A DNA stretch of 64,000 nt from Leucobacter sp. OH1287. Its GTDB lineage: Bacteria > Actinomycetota > Actinomycetes > Actinomycetales > Microbacteriaceae. A program made the translations under genes and the position numbers. The stretch lies in NCBI RefSeq assembly GCF_003859945.1, contig NZ_RQYM01000002.1, positions 124,001 through 188,000 of the forward strand. Reading direction: 5' to 3'. Positions 27,969-37,801 of the stretch are shown piece after piece. Every line of letters begins with the position of its first letter. Position 1 is the stretch's first letter. Below the pieces are notes generated by a model. It was not told where the DNA came from. It was given only the letters and a program-made list of their open reading frames with translations, and searched no databases.

Positions 27969-28871
27969 ATGTCAATCTTCTTAAACAAAAACTCGAAAAT
28001 TATTGTGCAGGGCATAACCGGCGGCGAAGGCACAAAGCACACCGCGCGGATGCTCGCAGCGGGCAGCAACATCGTCGGCGGCGTTAACGCCCGCAAAGCA
28101 GGCACAACCGTCACCCACACCGACAAAAACGGCAACAGCGTTGAACTGCCAGTGTACGGAACCGTCGCCGAGGCCATCGAAGCAACCGGCGCCGACGTGT
28201 CAGTCGCATTTGTGCCGCCAGCGTTCACAAAAGACGCGGCAATCGAAGCCATCGACGCGGGCATTGGCCTGCTCGTCATCATCACCGAGGGCGTACCGGT
28301 GAAAGACACCGCCGAACTCTGGGCATACGCCGGTAAAACCGGCAACAAAACCCGGATCATCGGCCCAAACTGCCCGGGTATAATCACCCCCGACGAGTCA
28401 CTCGCGGGCATCACCCCGGCAAACATCACCGGCAGCGGACCAATCGGGCTCGTCTCCAAATCAGGCACACTCACCTACCAGATGATGTACGAACTGCGCG
28501 AAATCGGAATCTCCACCGCAATCGGCATCGGCGGTGACCCAATCATCGGCACAACCCACATCGACGCACTCGCAGCATTCGAAGCGGATCCCGACACCAA
28601 AGCAATCGTGATGATCGGCGAAATCGGAGGCGACGCCGAAGAACGAGCAGCCGAATACATTAAACAGCACGTCACCAAACCGGTAGTCGGCTACGTAGCA
28701 GGCTTCACCGCCCCTGAGGGTAAAACCATGGGTCACGCGGGAGCAATCGTGTCAGGCTCAGCAGGCACCGCAGCAGCCAAACAGGAAGCCCTCGAAGCAG
28801 CCGGAGTGCGAGTCGGGAAAACCCCAACCGAGGCAGCAAACATTATGAAAGAGATCATCAAAGATCTCTAA
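27969..28871 (+). CDS. sucD: Succinyl-CoA synthetase, alpha subunit
   Basis: 300 residues. A CoA-binding Rossmann domain ([23 protein letters not shown]) precedes the ligase domain. The phosphorylated His lies in [13 protein letters not shown]; the partner motif [11 protein letters not shown] is intact. ATG at 27969 has CAAGGA upstream. It forms one unit with sucC and shares its A/C-rich third positions. Downstream is the terminator of the convergent icd gene. In mycobacteria sucCD also precede the perM-purN-purH group. Confidence 0.97.
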   Translation: MSIFLNKNSKIIVQGITGGEGTKHTARMLAAGSNIVGGVNARKAGTTVTHTDKNGNSVELPVYGTVAEAIEATGADVSVAFVPPAFTKDAAIEAIDAGIGLLVIITEGVPVKDTAELWAYAGKTGNKTRIIGPNCPGIITPDESLAGITPANITGSGPIGLVSKSGTLTYQMMYELREIGISTAIGIGGDPIIGTTHIDALAAFEADPDTKAIVMIGEIGGDAEERAAEYIKQHVTKPVVGYVAGFTAPEGKTMGHAGAIVSGSAGTAAAKQEALEAAGVRVGKTPTEAANIMKEIIKDL

Positions 28872-28957
28872 CAGCAGCCCCGCCAAGGGCCGCAAAACCC
28901 TCACAGGGAGACATAAACAAACGTCACCCACAGAGGATCCAAACAAAAATATCGGGC

Positions 28958-29007
28958 AACAAAAACGCCGGGCCGTTTGCAGCGAAAGCAACTAGCGACC
29001 CGGCGTT
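28958..29007 (-). terminator. Terminator of icd
   Basis: AACGCCGGG (28964-28972) pairs with CCCGGCGTT (28999-29007); on the minus strand the stem is followed by TTTTTGTTG. The long loop can form a smaller nested hairpin. It may also stop sucCD transcripts. Confidence 0.7.
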
Positions 29008-29048
29008 AACCCTAACCCCGCGAGACAGCTAGCCCGGGGGTGTCGAGC

Positions 29049-31238
29049 CTAGATAGCGTCGATAATGCCGTTGAGAGTGGCGCTCGGGCGCATCAGAGCG
29101 TCAGCCTTGGCCGGATCCACTCGGTAGTAACCGCCCAGGTCAACAGCACTGCCAGACCCCGCCAAAAGCTCCCGCTCAATCGCATCGGAGTTAGCGGCGA
29201 GCGCGTCCGCGACCGGCTTAAAACGCTCAGCGAGCGGCTCGCTGTCAGCCTGATCGCGCAGCGCCTCAGCCCAGAAGCGGGCGAGCCAGAAGTGGCTGCC
29301 GCGGTTATCAAGCTCACCGGCCTTACGGGACGGCGACTTATTCTCGGCGAGGAACTTCGCGGTAGCGTTCTCCAGCGCGTCAGCCAGCACACTCGCACCA
29401 GCGTGCCTGAGCGACTCCGCGAGCGCCATAAACTCGCCGAGTGAGTCCCAGCGCAGGTGGTTCTCCTGCACAAGCTGCTCAACATGCTTTGGTGCGGATC
29501 CGCCAGCCCCCGTCTCAAACAGTCCACCGCCCGCGAGCAGCGGCACAACGGAGAGCATTTTGGCGCTGGTGCCGAGCTCCAGAATCGGGAACAGGTCGGT
29601 GTTGTAGTCACGCAGCACGTTACCGGTGACGCTGATCGTGTCGAGGCCCTCGCGGATCCGGGTGACCGCGTGTTTTGCGGCGTCGGCCGGTGCGAGGATA
29701 TCAATCTCCAGGCCTGCGGTGTCGTGATCCGCCAGATACTCGCGAACCTTCGCGATCAGCGCCCGATCGTGTGCCCGGTTCTCGTCAAGCCAGAACACAG
29801 CGGGGGTTTTGGAGGCGCGGGCGCGGGTGACAGCGAGTTTCACCCAGTCGCGTACCGCGGCATCCTTGGTTTGGCAGCCGCGCCAGATATCGCCAGCGCC
29901 CACCTCGTGTGACAGCACGGTCTCACCGGCGCTGTTAACCACCTCAACGGTGCCCGCGGAAGCGATCTTAAAGGTTTTATCGTGGGAGCCGTACTCCTCA
30001 GCTTTTTTAGCCATCAGACCAACATTCGGAACAGATCCCATGGTGCGTGGGTCGTAGGCGCCGTGCTCTTTACAGTCGTCAATAACCGCCTGGTAGACTC
30101 CGGCGTATGACGAGTCTGGGATAACCGCGAGGGTGTCCTGCAAGTTGCCGTTACGGTCCCACATTTTGCCGCTGTTGCGGATCATCGCGGGCATTGAAGC
30201 GTCGACGATCACGTCGCTCGGCACGTGCAGGTTGGTTATGCCCTTGTCGCTGTTAACCATCGCGAGCGCGGGGCCGTTCTCCAGGTCAGCAGCGATCTGC
30301 GCGGTAATCTCGGCCTCGTTTTCCCATCCGGCAATGCCCGTGAGGATCGCGCCAAGCCCGTTCTCACCGGTCAGCCCTGCCTCGGTGAGTTGCTCGCCGA
30401 AGCGGTTGAAGGTTTCCGCGAAGAAGGCACGCACAACGTGGCCGAAAATAATCGGGTCAGACACCTTCATCATGGTTGCTTTCAGGTGCACCGAGAAGAG
30501 CTGGTTGTTGGCTTTGGCGGCGCTGATCTGCTCCCGCAGGAAAGCGTCAAGCGCCTGCGCGCTGATAAAGGTGGCGTCAAAGATTTCACCGGCCAAAACA
30601 GGAATCTGCTCGCGCAGCACGGTGACGGTGCCGTCCTCGGCGGTGTGCTTAACGGTGAGCACATCGTCCCCTGTGAAGTTGTGTGAAACCTCGTTGCTGA
30701 GGAAGTCGTTTTGCCCCATTGTCGCAACCGCGGTTTTCGAGTCGGCGTGCCACTCACCCATGCTGTGCGGGTGGGCCTGCGCGTAAGCCTTTACGGCCTT
30801 TGGTGCGCGGCGATCCGAGTTACCCTCACGCAGCACGGGGTTGACGGCGGATCCCTTCACCGCGTCATAGCGAGCCTTCACGGCCTGCTCAGCCTCGTTC
30901 GCCGGGTCGTCCGGGTAGTCGGGCAGCTGGTAACCGAGCTGCTGCAGCTCTGCGATTGCGGCCTTTAACTGCGGCACCGAGGCGGAAATATTCGGCAGCT
31001 TGACAATGTTTGCCTCGGGGGTTTTAGCCAGTTCACCAAGCTCAGCGAGCGCGTCAGCTTCGCGCTGCTCGGCCGGCAACTGGTCGGCGAAAGCCGCGAG
31101 GATCCGCCCCGCCAGCGAAATATCTCGGGTCTCTACAGTAACGTCTGCGGCGCCGGCAAAAGCCTTGACGATGGGCAGCAGCGAGTGCGTTGCGAGCATT
31201 GGCGCTTCGTCAGTGTAGGTGTAGATAATGTTAGCCAC
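29049..31238 (-). CDS. icd: Isocitrate dehydrogenase, NADP-dependent, monomeric type
   Basis: 729 residues, the length of the monomeric IDH family (about 740) rather than the 420-residue dimeric form. It converts isocitrate to 2-oxoglutarate. Characteristic stretches are the start [55 protein letters not shown], and [20 protein letters not shown] at 31238 follows AAGAAGGAG. With sucCD beside it and kgd 13 kb away, the oxidative TCA arm from isocitrate to succinate is complete in this window. Confidence 0.96.
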   Translation of the reverse strand: MANIIYTYTDEAPMLATHSLLPIVKAFAGAADVTVETRDISLAGRILAAFADQLPAEQREADALAELGELAKTPEANIVKLPNISASVPQLKAAIAELQQLGYQLPDYPDDPANEAEQAVKARYDAVKGSAVNPVLREGNSDRRAPKAVKAYAQAHPHSMGEWHADSKTAVATMGQNDFLSNEVSHNFTGDDVLTVKHTAEDGTVTVLREQIPVLAGEIFDATFISAQALDAFLREQISAAKANNQLFSVHLKATMMKVSDPIIFGHVVRAFFAETFNRFGEQLTEAGLTGENGLGAILTGIAGWENEAEITAQIAADLENGPALAMVNSDKGITNLHVPSDVIVDASMPAMIRNSGKMWDRNGNLQDTLAVIPDSSYAGVYQAVIDDCKEHGAYDPRTMGSVPNVGLMAKKAEEYGSHDKTFKIASAGTVEVVNSAGETVLSHEVGAGDIWRGCQTKDAAVRDWVKLAVTRARASKTPAVFWLDENRAHDRALIAKVREYLADHDTAGLEIDILAPADAAKHAVTRIREGLDTISVTGNVLRDYNTDLFPILELGTSAKMLSVVPLLAGGGLFETGAGGSAPKHVEQLVQENHLRWDSLGEFMALAESLRHAGASVLADALENATAKFLAENKSPSRKAGELDNRGSHFWLARFWAEALRDQADSEPLAERFKPVADALAANSDAIERELLAGSGSAVDLGGYYRVDPAKADALMRPSATLNGIIDAI

Positions 31239-31313
31239 TTAAAATACTCCTTCTTCGGTGTACATCAACTTAAATCTACCGTGTTTTTCTGCGAGTTAGC
31301 TAGTCAGGGGCGT

Positions 31314-31319
31314 TAGACT
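31314..31319 (+). promoter_or_regulatory. -10 hexamer TAGACT, leaderless start of perM-like gene
   Basis: TAGACT ends eight bases before the ATG at 31328; the upstream in-frame GTG at 31322 would fall before the expected transcript start. Confidence 0.5.
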
Positions 31320-31327
31320 TTGTGGTA

Positions 31328-32860
31328 ATGAAATCGATTTTTGCCGGTCTGAGCGCCGCTGTTAATGCTGTTGGGGTTGCCCTCACAGGCTATCTGCTTG
31401 TTGCCATCCCGGCGATTTTGCTGTGGATGATCACCTTCAAACTGGAGGGGGATCTCGCCCAGCCGCTCTCCGGCGCGAGCGCCGCCTGGCTGCTCGGTCA
31501 CGCGGTGCCGCTGGTGTTCTCCTTCTCGGCGAGTGAGGCGCTGAGCTTCGGGGCCGCCGCTGAGGCGGTGCATCTGCCGCTGTCACTGCCGCTTTTGGGG
31601 CTTGCACTGCTGACAGTGATTGCCGCGATCCGCTTTGGTTGGCGGATCCCGAAACAGCCGCTGCACGCCCTGGCGATGCTCATCGGGGGCACCGCCGGGT
31701 TCGCCCTGGTGAGCACGGTTGTCGCCTTTGCCGCCGCGGACGCGCTCAACACCTTCGTCTGGTGGGCTGCCTTAAAGCCGCTGCTGTTCTTCATCATCCC
31801 GGCCGTGCTCGCGTTCCTGGTGCGTCACCTCTCCGATGTGCTCGATCTTTTGCCCGATAGCGTCGCTAATTTCGGGGGCGGATCCGTGCTGCTGCTGCCC
31901 CTCGCGGGTCGCCTCGCAACAGCCACCGGCGCCGCAATCCTGGCGGTTTGCGCGGCGCTGTTTGCGGTTTCGTGTCTGCTCCACTTTGCCGAGTTTGTGC
32001 GGATCAGCCAGCTGCTGCACCTCGATGTGCTCGGCACCGTTGTGCTCTGGCTGACCTGCCTGCTGCTGTTGCCGGTTGCGCTGCTGTGGACGCTGGCGTG
32101 GCTAACCGGCAGCGGCTTCCGTGTCGGGGTTGGGTCAAGTGTCAGCCCCTTCGAGCAGCTGCTCGGGCCGGTGCCGTCCTTCCCAATGTTCAGCATGATC
32201 CCCGCAGACTGGGGCAACTGGGCGTTCCTTGCGCCGCTGCTGCTGTTCCTTGCGACCGTCACCGTCGGGGCACTGTTTAGCGCGAGACTGCGCGGCGAAT
32301 CAGCTGTCGGCAGGGTTGTTGTGATCGGCGCGGCAACACTGCTGCTGTTCTTTGCGACCGCGTTTTTGATGGGGCTCGCGGGCGGCGCAATCGGGCCGGG
32401 CAGGCTAACCCTGACAGGACCAGAGCCGTGGCTGGTTGCCCTGATTGTTGCGGCACTCAGCGTGGTTGGTCTCGCGCTTGGCACCTGGATCGGCAGCAGC
32501 GGCGGATCCGTCGCCGAGCGGCTGCCAGGACCTGCGGGCGCCGGACTGAAACGGCTGCGCGACGCACGCAGGGAGGCAATCGCGGCGAAACGGCCGCAGC
32601 TGGTTGAGCTCGTGGACGACGAGGAGCCGGCCCAGTGGGAGAGCGCCAACCAGGAAACCGAGCTGCTGGAGACCGAGGCACTGCAGTTTGAGGAGTTCAG
32701 ACTGACACCGTCGCAGACAGCTGAGCCGGAGGGTGAGACGCCAGATTCCTCGGAGCAGCAGGGCACGCCGCAAGCCGACGGCGGGATCGCGGACGGCAGT
32801 TTCGGTTTCCTGTTTAAGAAGCGGACGGGTCTTCGCAAACCACCGAAATCCGATGCCTAA
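31328..32860 (+). CDS. DUF6350 / PerM-like cell division membrane protein
   Basis: 510 residues from the ATG at 31328. About nine to ten hydrophobic helices fill residues 5-395, followed by a charged, Glu-rich cytoplasmic tail ending FLFKKRTGLRKPPKS. Sequence alone is weakly conserved, but position is telling: Mycobacterium tuberculosis has perM (Rv0955) between sucCD and purN-purH, as here. PerM is a membrane protein linked to cell division and persistence through FtsB in mycobacteria. The call rests on synteny, size and topology. A TPP riboswitch starts 30 bases after its stop. Confidence 0.7.
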   Translation: MKSIFAGLSAAVNAVGVALTGYLLVAIPAILLWMITFKLEGDLAQPLSGASAAWLLGHAVPLVFSFSASEALSFGAAAEAVHLPLSLPLLGLALLTVIAAIRFGWRIPKQPLHALAMLIGGTAGFALVSTVVAFAAADALNTFVWWAALKPLLFFIIPAVLAFLVRHLSDVLDLLPDSVANFGGGSVLLLPLAGRLATATGAAILAVCAALFAVSCLLHFAEFVRISQLLHLDVLGTVVLWLTCLLLLPVALLWTLAWLTGSGFRVGVGSSVSPFEQLLGPVPSFPMFSMIPADWGNWAFLAPLLLFLATVTVGALFSARLRGESAVGRVVVIGAATLLLFFATAFLMGLAGGAIGPGRLTLTGPEPWLVALIVAALSVVGLALGTWIGSSGGSVAERLPGPAGAGLKRLRDARREAIAAKRPQLVELVDDEEPAQWESANQETELLETEALQFEEFRLTPSQTAEPEGETPDSSEQQGTPQADGGIADGSFGFLFKKRTGLRKPPKSDA

Positions 32861-32890
32861 ACCGTGATTTTGTGATAATTTTGTAGATCT

Positions 32891-32972
32891 ACGGGAGTTC
32901 ACAGGTGTGGGCTGAGAGGGAGCAAGCGGCTCCGACCGTTAAACCTGATCTGGGTAATGCCAGCGGAGGAAA
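32891..32972 (+). promoter_or_regulatory. TPP (thiamine pyrophosphate) riboswitch
   Basis: Contains the Thi-box hallmarks: CTGAGA (32912-32917) and ACCTGATCTGG followed by GTAATGCCAGCGGAGGAA (32943-32971). An extended -10 (TGTGATAAT, 32871-32879) lies just upstream. The Shine-Dalgarno AAGGAG (32972-32977) directly abuts the aptamer, seven bases before the thiB GTG, so control is probably at translation initiation: thiamine pyrophosphate closes the site. Confidence 0.95.
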
Positions 32973-32984
32973 AGGAGAATAACT

Positions 32985-34058
32985 GTGCCTAAGGGCTACT
33001 TCAAACACGGTGTTGTTTTTACTGCGGGAATCACCGCCGGTCTGCTCGCGCTGACCGGTTGTGCGGGGGGTTCCTCGGATGCCGGTGACGGATCCGCAAA
33101 CAGCGAAAAAACCGTTCGAATTGTCACCCACGACAGCTTCCCGGCCGAGGATTTTGCGAAGGCCGCGAGTGAGGCGACCGGTTACACGGTTGAGGTTGTT
33201 GCTGCCGGTGACGGCGGCGAGCTCACCAACAAGCTGGTGCTGACAAAAGACAAGCCGATCGCGGACCTGTTCTACGGCGTTGACAACTACTTTGCGTCAC
33301 GCCTGGTGGACGAGGATGTTGTGACGGCTTACACACCGGCTGGCCTGCCCGAGTCGGCTAAAGAGTTCAACTACGACGACAGCGGATCCCTAACCCCGAT
33401 CGACGAGGGCGCGGTCTGTGTGAACATCGACCCTGCCTGGTTTGCTGAAAAGGGCATCGCCGAGCCGGTAACCTACGAGGACCTCACAAAAGAGGAGTAC
33501 AAGGGCTTGACCGTTGCAATGGATCCGGCCGGTTCCTCAACCGGTATGGCGTTCCTCGCGGGCACCGTCTCCAAGTTCGGTGAGGACGGCTTCGCCGACT
33601 ACTGGAAGCAGCTGGTTGCCAACGACGTGCGCATTGAGCAGGGCTGGACCGAGGCATACAACGGCCAGTTCACTCAGGGCGGCGAGTCAGGCAAGAAGCC
33701 GATCGTTGTCTCCTACGCATCATCACCGGCCTGGACCGTGAACGATGACGAGACCGAGACCAGCACCAAGGCGCTGCTCGAAACCTGCTCTAGCCAGGTT
33801 GAGTACGCAGGCATCCTGAAGGGTGCCGAGAATGTCGAGGGCGCGAAAGCGGTTATCGACTACATGGTGAGCGTTGACTTCCAGAACACCATCGCCGAGT
33901 CAATGTACGTCTACCCGGTTCACAGCGAGGCTGAGGTTCCTGAGGTGTGGCAGAAGTTCGCACCAAAACCAACCACCCGCCACGACCTGAGCGCGGCGAA
34001 AATCGGCGAGTCACGCGAGGCGTGGCTGAAAACTTGGTCTGACGCGGTCGCTGAGTAG
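32985..34058 (+). CDS. thiB: Thiamine ABC transporter substrate-binding lipoprotein
   Basis: 357 residues, lipobox LTGC with Cys26. The body is the ThiB/iron-type binding fold: VRIVTHDSF, ADLFYGVDNYFASRL, ATGYTVEVVAAGDGGEL, and VVSYASSPAW near the thiamine site. It captures thiamine or its phosphates outside the membrane for ThiP-ThiQ. The GTG at 32985 is set by the riboswitch and its adjoining AAGGAG. The family includes HMP/thiazole binders, but the TPP riboswitch and ThiPQ downstream favour thiamine. A 121-base gap without clear structure separates it from thiP. Confidence 0.9.
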   Translation: MPKGYFKHGVVFTAGITAGLLALTGCAGGSSDAGDGSANSEKTVRIVTHDSFPAEDFAKAASEATGYTVEVVAAGDGGELTNKLVLTKDKPIADLFYGVDNYFASRLVDEDVVTAYTPAGLPESAKEFNYDDSGSLTPIDEGAVCVNIDPAWFAEKGIAEPVTYEDLTKEEYKGLTVAMDPAGSSTGMAFLAGTVSKFGEDGFADYWKQLVANDVRIEQGWTEAYNGQFTQGGESGKKPIVVSYASSPAWTVNDDETETSTKALLETCSSQVEYAGILKGAENVEGAKAVIDYMVSVDFQNTIAESMYVYPVHSEAEVPEVWQKFAPKPTTRHDLSAAKIGESREAWLKTWSDAVAE

Positions 34059-34179
34059 CAGCGTAACGATTAGGGGGCACAGGGGCTGGCGGATCCTGCA
34101 ACACCAGGGTCGCATCGCCCCTCGGCGAGTAAACCGGCTGGGCAGATCCCCAGCACCGCGACCGGCCCCAGCTGAAACT

Positions 34180-35829
34180 ATGCGGTTCAAACAGTCACTG
34201 ACAAAGCAACTGCTGCCCGGAATTATCTGGGCAGCAGTTGCTGCTGTTCCCGTCCTGTTTGTTGCGATATTTTTTGGCTGGCCGGTTGTTTCGCTGATTA
34301 TGCGGGGGCTTGCGGATCCGCAAACCGCCCTCGAAATCGCTCTCTCTTCCGACACCGTTAAGGTGCTCGGGCAGACCCTCATGCAGGCGACCGCGGGCAC
34401 AGTGGTTTCAGTGCTCGCGGGCATCCCGGTCGGATACGCCCTCTACCGGGTTAACTTTCGCGGGGTGACGGCGCTGCGGGCGCTGATCACGGTGCCGTTT
34501 GTGATGCCGACGGTTGTTGTTGCGGTGTCGTTTAACAGCCTCTACGGGGAGAGCGGCGCGCTCTACTGGCTCGGACTCGACCAGAGTTTTACGCTCTTGG
34601 TGATGGCGTTCGCGTTCTTTAACATCACGGTTGTTGCCCGCAGCGTTGGCACGCTCTGGGAGCGGCTTGACACGAGACCGGCTGACGCGGCGCGGATGCT
34701 CGGCGCCGGGCCGGTGCGGGTTTTCTTAACGATCACGTTACCCGCGCTGAGGCCCGCAATAGCCGCCGCGAGCGCGCTGGTGTTCCTGTTTTGCGCAACC
34801 AGTTTCGGGATTGTGCTGATCCTCGGCGGGCGCCGCTTCGCGAACCTTGAAACCGCAATCTACCGCAACACGGTGCAGCTGCTCGACCTGCAAACGGCGG
34901 CGGTGCTCGCGATCCTGCAGACGATCCTGGTGGTGCTGTCGCTTGTTGTGGCGCAGCGGATCCGCTCCCGCAGCGAACAGCGGCAGCTGGTACAGAAACC
35001 GGCGGCGAGGCTGGGGCGCAGTAACTGGCTGCCGGTTGCGGTGACGATTCTGATTATGCTGCTGCAGGCGATGCCGCTGTTTTCACTGCTGTGGCGCTCC
35101 CTGCATCGTGACGGCAGGTTCACGCTACAAAACTACGCGGATCTCGCGGTCACCCACAAAACCCTCAACGGCAGTGTGCTTGACGCGGCGTTCACCTCGC
35201 TGAAGTTCGCGGTAATTGCGACGCTTTTAACCGTTGTTATCTCGGCGATCGCCGCGATTGTTGCCTCCCGCAGGCCAACGAGTCCGCTGCTGCGGCGCGG
35301 GCTTAGCCTGTTCGACGGACTGTTGATGCTGCCGGTTGGGGTGAGCGCGGTAACCCTCGGTTCGGGGCTGCTGTTAACAATGCACCGACCCTTCGGCATC
35401 GACATTGACCTGCGCACCGACACCGCGCTGATTTTTATCGCCCAGGCACTGGTTGCGATGCCGATTGTGATGCGGATCCTGCTGCCCAGCCTGCGAGCAA
35501 TCGACCAGCGCAGCAAGGACGCGGCGGCGGTGCTCGGCGCGAGCCCGCTGAGGGTTATGCTCGACATTGAACTGCCGCAGCTGGGGCGGGCGCTCGGCAT
35601 CGCGCTCGGTTTCGCGTTCGCGGCGGCTCTCGGGGAGTTTGGTGCGAGCTCGTTCCTGGTGCGTCCCGGGGCGACAACGCTGCCGGTGATAATCTCATAT
35701 CTTGCCGCTAAGCCGGGATCGTCGGAGTACGGATCCGCGCTCGCGGCAGCGGTTTTGCTTGGCGCGATAACCGCCGCTGTGATGCTGGCTGCTGAGCGGA
35801 TCCGCCCAAAACAACGAGGGGAGTGGTAG
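34180..35829 (+). CDS. thiP: Thiamine ABC transporter permease, fused double-domain
   Basis: 549 residues with about twelve helices: two BPD-type permease halves in one chain, as in ThiP and FbpB. Each half has the EAA-loop that docks on the ATPase: RPADAARMLGAGPVRVFL and RSKDAAAVLGASPLRVML. ThiP moves thiamine through the inner membrane with ThiQ. ATG at 34180 lacks a strong Shine-Dalgarno (CAGCTGAAA only). Its stop lies one base before the thiQ start. The 5' hydrophobic segment LLPGIIWAAVAAVPVLFV is typical. Confidence 0.88.
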   Translation: MRFKQSLTKQLLPGIIWAAVAAVPVLFVAIFFGWPVVSLIMRGLADPQTALEIALSSDTVKVLGQTLMQATAGTVVSVLAGIPVGYALYRVNFRGVTALRALITVPFVMPTVVVAVSFNSLYGESGALYWLGLDQSFTLLVMAFAFFNITVVARSVGTLWERLDTRPADAARMLGAGPVRVFLTITLPALRPAIAAASALVFLFCATSFGIVLILGGRRFANLETAIYRNTVQLLDLQTAAVLAILQTILVVLSLVVAQRIRSRSEQRQLVQKPAARLGRSNWLPVAVTILIMLLQAMPLFSLLWRSLHRDGRFTLQNYADLAVTHKTLNGSVLDAAFTSLKFAVIATLLTVVISAIAAIVASRRPTSPLLRRGLSLFDGLLMLPVGVSAVTLGSGLLLTMHRPFGIDIDLRTDTALIFIAQALVAMPIVMRILLPSLRAIDQRSKDAAAVLGASPLRVMLDIELPQLGRALGIALGFAFAAALGEFGASSFLVRPGATTLPVIISYLAAKPGSSEYGSALAAAVLLGAITAAVMLAAERIRPKQRGEW

Positions 35830-35830
35830 T

Positions 35831-36472
35831 GTGCTCGAGCTTCAAGGGGTGACGGTTGCGGCGTCGCAGAAACGCGCCGCGAATATTTTGCAGGATATTT
35901 CCTTACGAGTCGGTAGCATCGAGACGGTTGCGCTGCTCGGGCCGAGCGGGTGTGGAAAGTCGACGCTGCTGCGCGCAATTGCGGGCTTGCAGCCGCTCGC
36001 CGCGGGCCGGATTTTTTGGGACGGCGAGGATATTACGGCGGTGAAACCGCACAGGCGCGGTTTCGGGCTGCTGTTCCAGGACGGGCAGCTGTTTAACCAC
36101 AAGAACGTGGCAGAGAACATCGGTTATGGGCTGCGGCTGCAGAAACGATCACGCGGCGAGGTTGCTGAGCGGGTCGAGCAGCTGCTGGATCTCGTTGGTT
36201 TGGCGGGCTACGGCAAACGCAGTGTGCTGCAGCTCTCGGGCGGGCAACAGCAGCGGGTTGCGCTCGCGCGGGCGCTCGCCCCGGCACCGAAACTGCTGCT
36301 GCTTGACGAGCCACTCTCGGCGCTTGACGCCGATCTGCGGACCCGGCTGGCACAGGAGCTAACCGTGATGCTGGAAAACACGGCAGCGATTTTTGTCACC
36401 CACGATGAAACTGAGGCTTCCGCAGTGGCGGATCGGATTATTAGAATGAGAGATGGCAGGCTCGCAGGTTAG
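35831..36472 (+). CDS. thiQ: Thiamine ABC transporter ATP-binding protein
   Basis: 213 residues, short as ThiQ usually is. Walker A GPSGCGKST, Q-loop LFQDGQLFNHKNVAENIGYG, signature LSGGQQQRVALARAL, Walker B LLLDEPLSALD and the switch His in FVTHDETEA are intact. The GTG at 35831 begins one base after the thiP stop, with GGGGAGTGG upstream inside thiP, so the two are coupled. It powers thiamine uptake with ThiB and ThiP. Confidence 0.9.
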   Translation: MLELQGVTVAASQKRAANILQDISLRVGSIETVALLGPSGCGKSTLLRAIAGLQPLAAGRIFWDGEDITAVKPHRRGFGLLFQDGQLFNHKNVAENIGYGLRLQKRSRGEVAERVEQLLDLVGLAGYGKRSVLQLSGGQQQRVALARALAPAPKLLLLDEPLSALDADLRTRLAQELTVMLENTAAIFVTHDETEASAVADRIIRMRDGRLAG

Positions 36473-36513
36473 ACGCGGGGCCTGCCAGGAAGCGGATTTG
36501 GGAAGGAGCATAG

Positions 36514-37071
36514 ATGCTTACCGGAAGAACCGAACACGACTACCGCAGCCGTCCGTTTGCCGGTCAGATTGTGCTGATTGACGGCAGATCAGGGGCGGGT
36601 AAAACCACGATCGCGAAACAGCTCGCGGCACAAAACGACGCACAGCTTGTGCAGCTTGATGAACTGTATCCGGGCTGGGAGGGGTTGCGCGCCGGGGTGC
36701 AGCTGGCGATCAGCGAGGTGATTCTGCAGTGCCGGGTGCCGCAGTTTAACTGGCAGACAATGCGGTTCGGGATCCCGCGCATGCTGAATCGGCAGCAGCG
36801 GCTCGTGCTGGAGGGTTGCGGAGTGCTCACCCCCGACCTGATCAGCGCGGCGAAACGCACCGGCGCCCGTGTTATCACCATCTGGGTTGAGTGCGATGAG
36901 GCGGAACGGAAGGCGCGGGCGCTCGCGCGTGACGGCGCCAGCTACGAAAACCGCTGGGAGATGTGGGCTGCGCAGGAGCAGCAGCACATAGCGGACCACA
37001 ATCCTCAGCAGCTCGCCCAGAAGATCTACACAACCGATGGTGCAGGCGGTGACTTCGGCATCGTCTGCTAG
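36514..37071 (+). CDS. P-loop nucleoside/uridine kinase-like protein
   Basis: 185 residues with Walker A DGRSGAGKTTIAKQL and an acidic LDELYPGWEGL that resembles the substrate-side DxD region of uridine kinase-like proteins. An EGCG stretch and a WVECDEAERKARALARDG lid follow. Enzymes of this size in the AAA_33/uridine kinase-like group phosphorylate nucleosides or other small molecules, or are uncharacterised. It follows thiQ by 41 bases with GGGAAGGAG before the ATG, so it may be the last gene of the TPP-controlled operon. A role in thiamine or thiamine-precursor phosphorylation is tempting but not supported by any motif I can see. Confidence 0.65.
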   Translation: MLTGRTEHDYRSRPFAGQIVLIDGRSGAGKTTIAKQLAAQNDAQLVQLDELYPGWEGLRAGVQLAISEVILQCRVPQFNWQTMRFGIPRMLNRQQRLVLEGCGVLTPDLISAAKRTGARVITIWVECDEAERKARALARDGASYENRWEMWAAQEQQHIADHNPQQLAQKIYTTDGAGGDFGIVC

Positions 37072-37087
37072 GCGGCCAGGAAACTAA

Positions 37088-37093
37088 TAGAAT
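37088..37093 (+). promoter_or_regulatory. -10 hexamer TAGAAT, leaderless start of purN
   Basis: TAGAAT ends seven bases before the ATG at 37101; no Shine-Dalgarno is present. Confidence 0.55.
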
Positions 37094-37100
37094 AGCTAAT

Positions 37101-37703
37101 ATGCTTGATACCGTTGTTTTAATCTCCGGCGGCGGCAGCAACCTGAAGGCGCTGCTCACCGCTGCCGAGCAGCCAGACTCTCCGTTCCGCGTTGTCGCCG
37201 TTGCAGCGGACAACTTCTGTGACGGTCTGTGCCACGCGGCAGACCACGGTGTGCCGTCCTTTGTTGTCAGCCCCAAGGATCACTCCGGCTCGCGCGCTGC
37301 CTGGGGTGAGGCGCTCGCCGCGGGGATTAGGGAATACGGCGTTAACGCCTCTAACGGGCTGGTTGTTTCGGCGGGTTTTATGCGGATCCTGCCACCAAAC
37401 TTTATTGCCGAGTTTAGTCCGCGGCTGATTAACACCCACCCGGCGCTGCTGCCAAACTTCCCGGGAGCGCACGCTGTGCGTGACGCGCTCGCGGCCGGAG
37501 CGACGGAGACGGGTGTGACCGTGCACGTGATTGACGAGGGCGTTGACACCGGGCCGATTATTGCCCAGCACGCGGTTCCGGTGCTGGAGGGTGACAGCGA
37601 GGAGGAGCTGCACGAGCGGATTAAAACGGTTGAACGGCAGCTGCTCGTGAACGTTGTGAAAGACATCGCAACCGGCAAGCAGCCACTGCCGCCGCAGCCA
37701 TAA
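37101..37703 (+). CDS. purN: Phosphoribosylglycinamide formyltransferase
   Basis: 200 residues. It transfers a formyl group from 10-formyl-THF to GAR in purine synthesis. Typical features are ISGGGSNLKALL for phosphate binding, the catalytic Asn-His-Asp set in INTHPALLPNFPGAHAV and the Asp of VIDEGVDTGPI. A formyl-folate contact lies at AGFMRILPPNFI. ATG at 37101 is supported by a TAGAAT hexamer seven bases upstream. purH follows, separated by a GC-rich repeat region and a fresh promoter, so the two may be separately controlled despite conserved order. Confidence 0.95.
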   Translation: MLDTVVLISGGGSNLKALLTAAEQPDSPFRVVAVAADNFCDGLCHAADHGVPSFVVSPKDHSGSRAAWGEALAAGIREYGVNASNGLVVSAGFMRILPPNFIAEFSPRLINTHPALLPNFPGAHAVRDALAAGATETGVTVHVIDEGVDTGPIIAQHAVPVLEGDSEEELHERIKTVERQLLVNVVKDIATGKQPLPPQP

Positions 37704-37787
37704 CGGCCGCGCCGCTAACTCGCTAAGGGCCGCGGCCCCGCAGCCCTAGCGACCGCGGTCCCGGCCCCTCTAACGCCCGCGCCGCTA
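37701..37787 (+). repeat. GC-rich degenerate repeats between purN and purH
   Basis: TAACGGCCGCGCCGCTA (37701-37717) recurs with one change at 37771-37787. Between them are two further related units of about 23-25 bases centred on CCGCGG. The first copy overlaps the purN stop codon. Parts can fold (GGGCCGCGGCCC is self-complementary) and may stop purN transcripts. Confidence 0.55.
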
Positions 37788-37801
37788 CAGCCCCGATGAA
37801 C

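Noticed and set aside
30133-30786. Open frame of 217 codons antisense to icd
   Set aside because: Shadow of the icd frame; low-complexity Ser-rich translation without start signals.
31825-32838. Long open frame of 337 codons antisense to the perM-like gene
   Set aside because: Ser/Pro/Arg-rich composition typical of the shadow of a GC-rich gene; no ribosome site and no recognisable motif.
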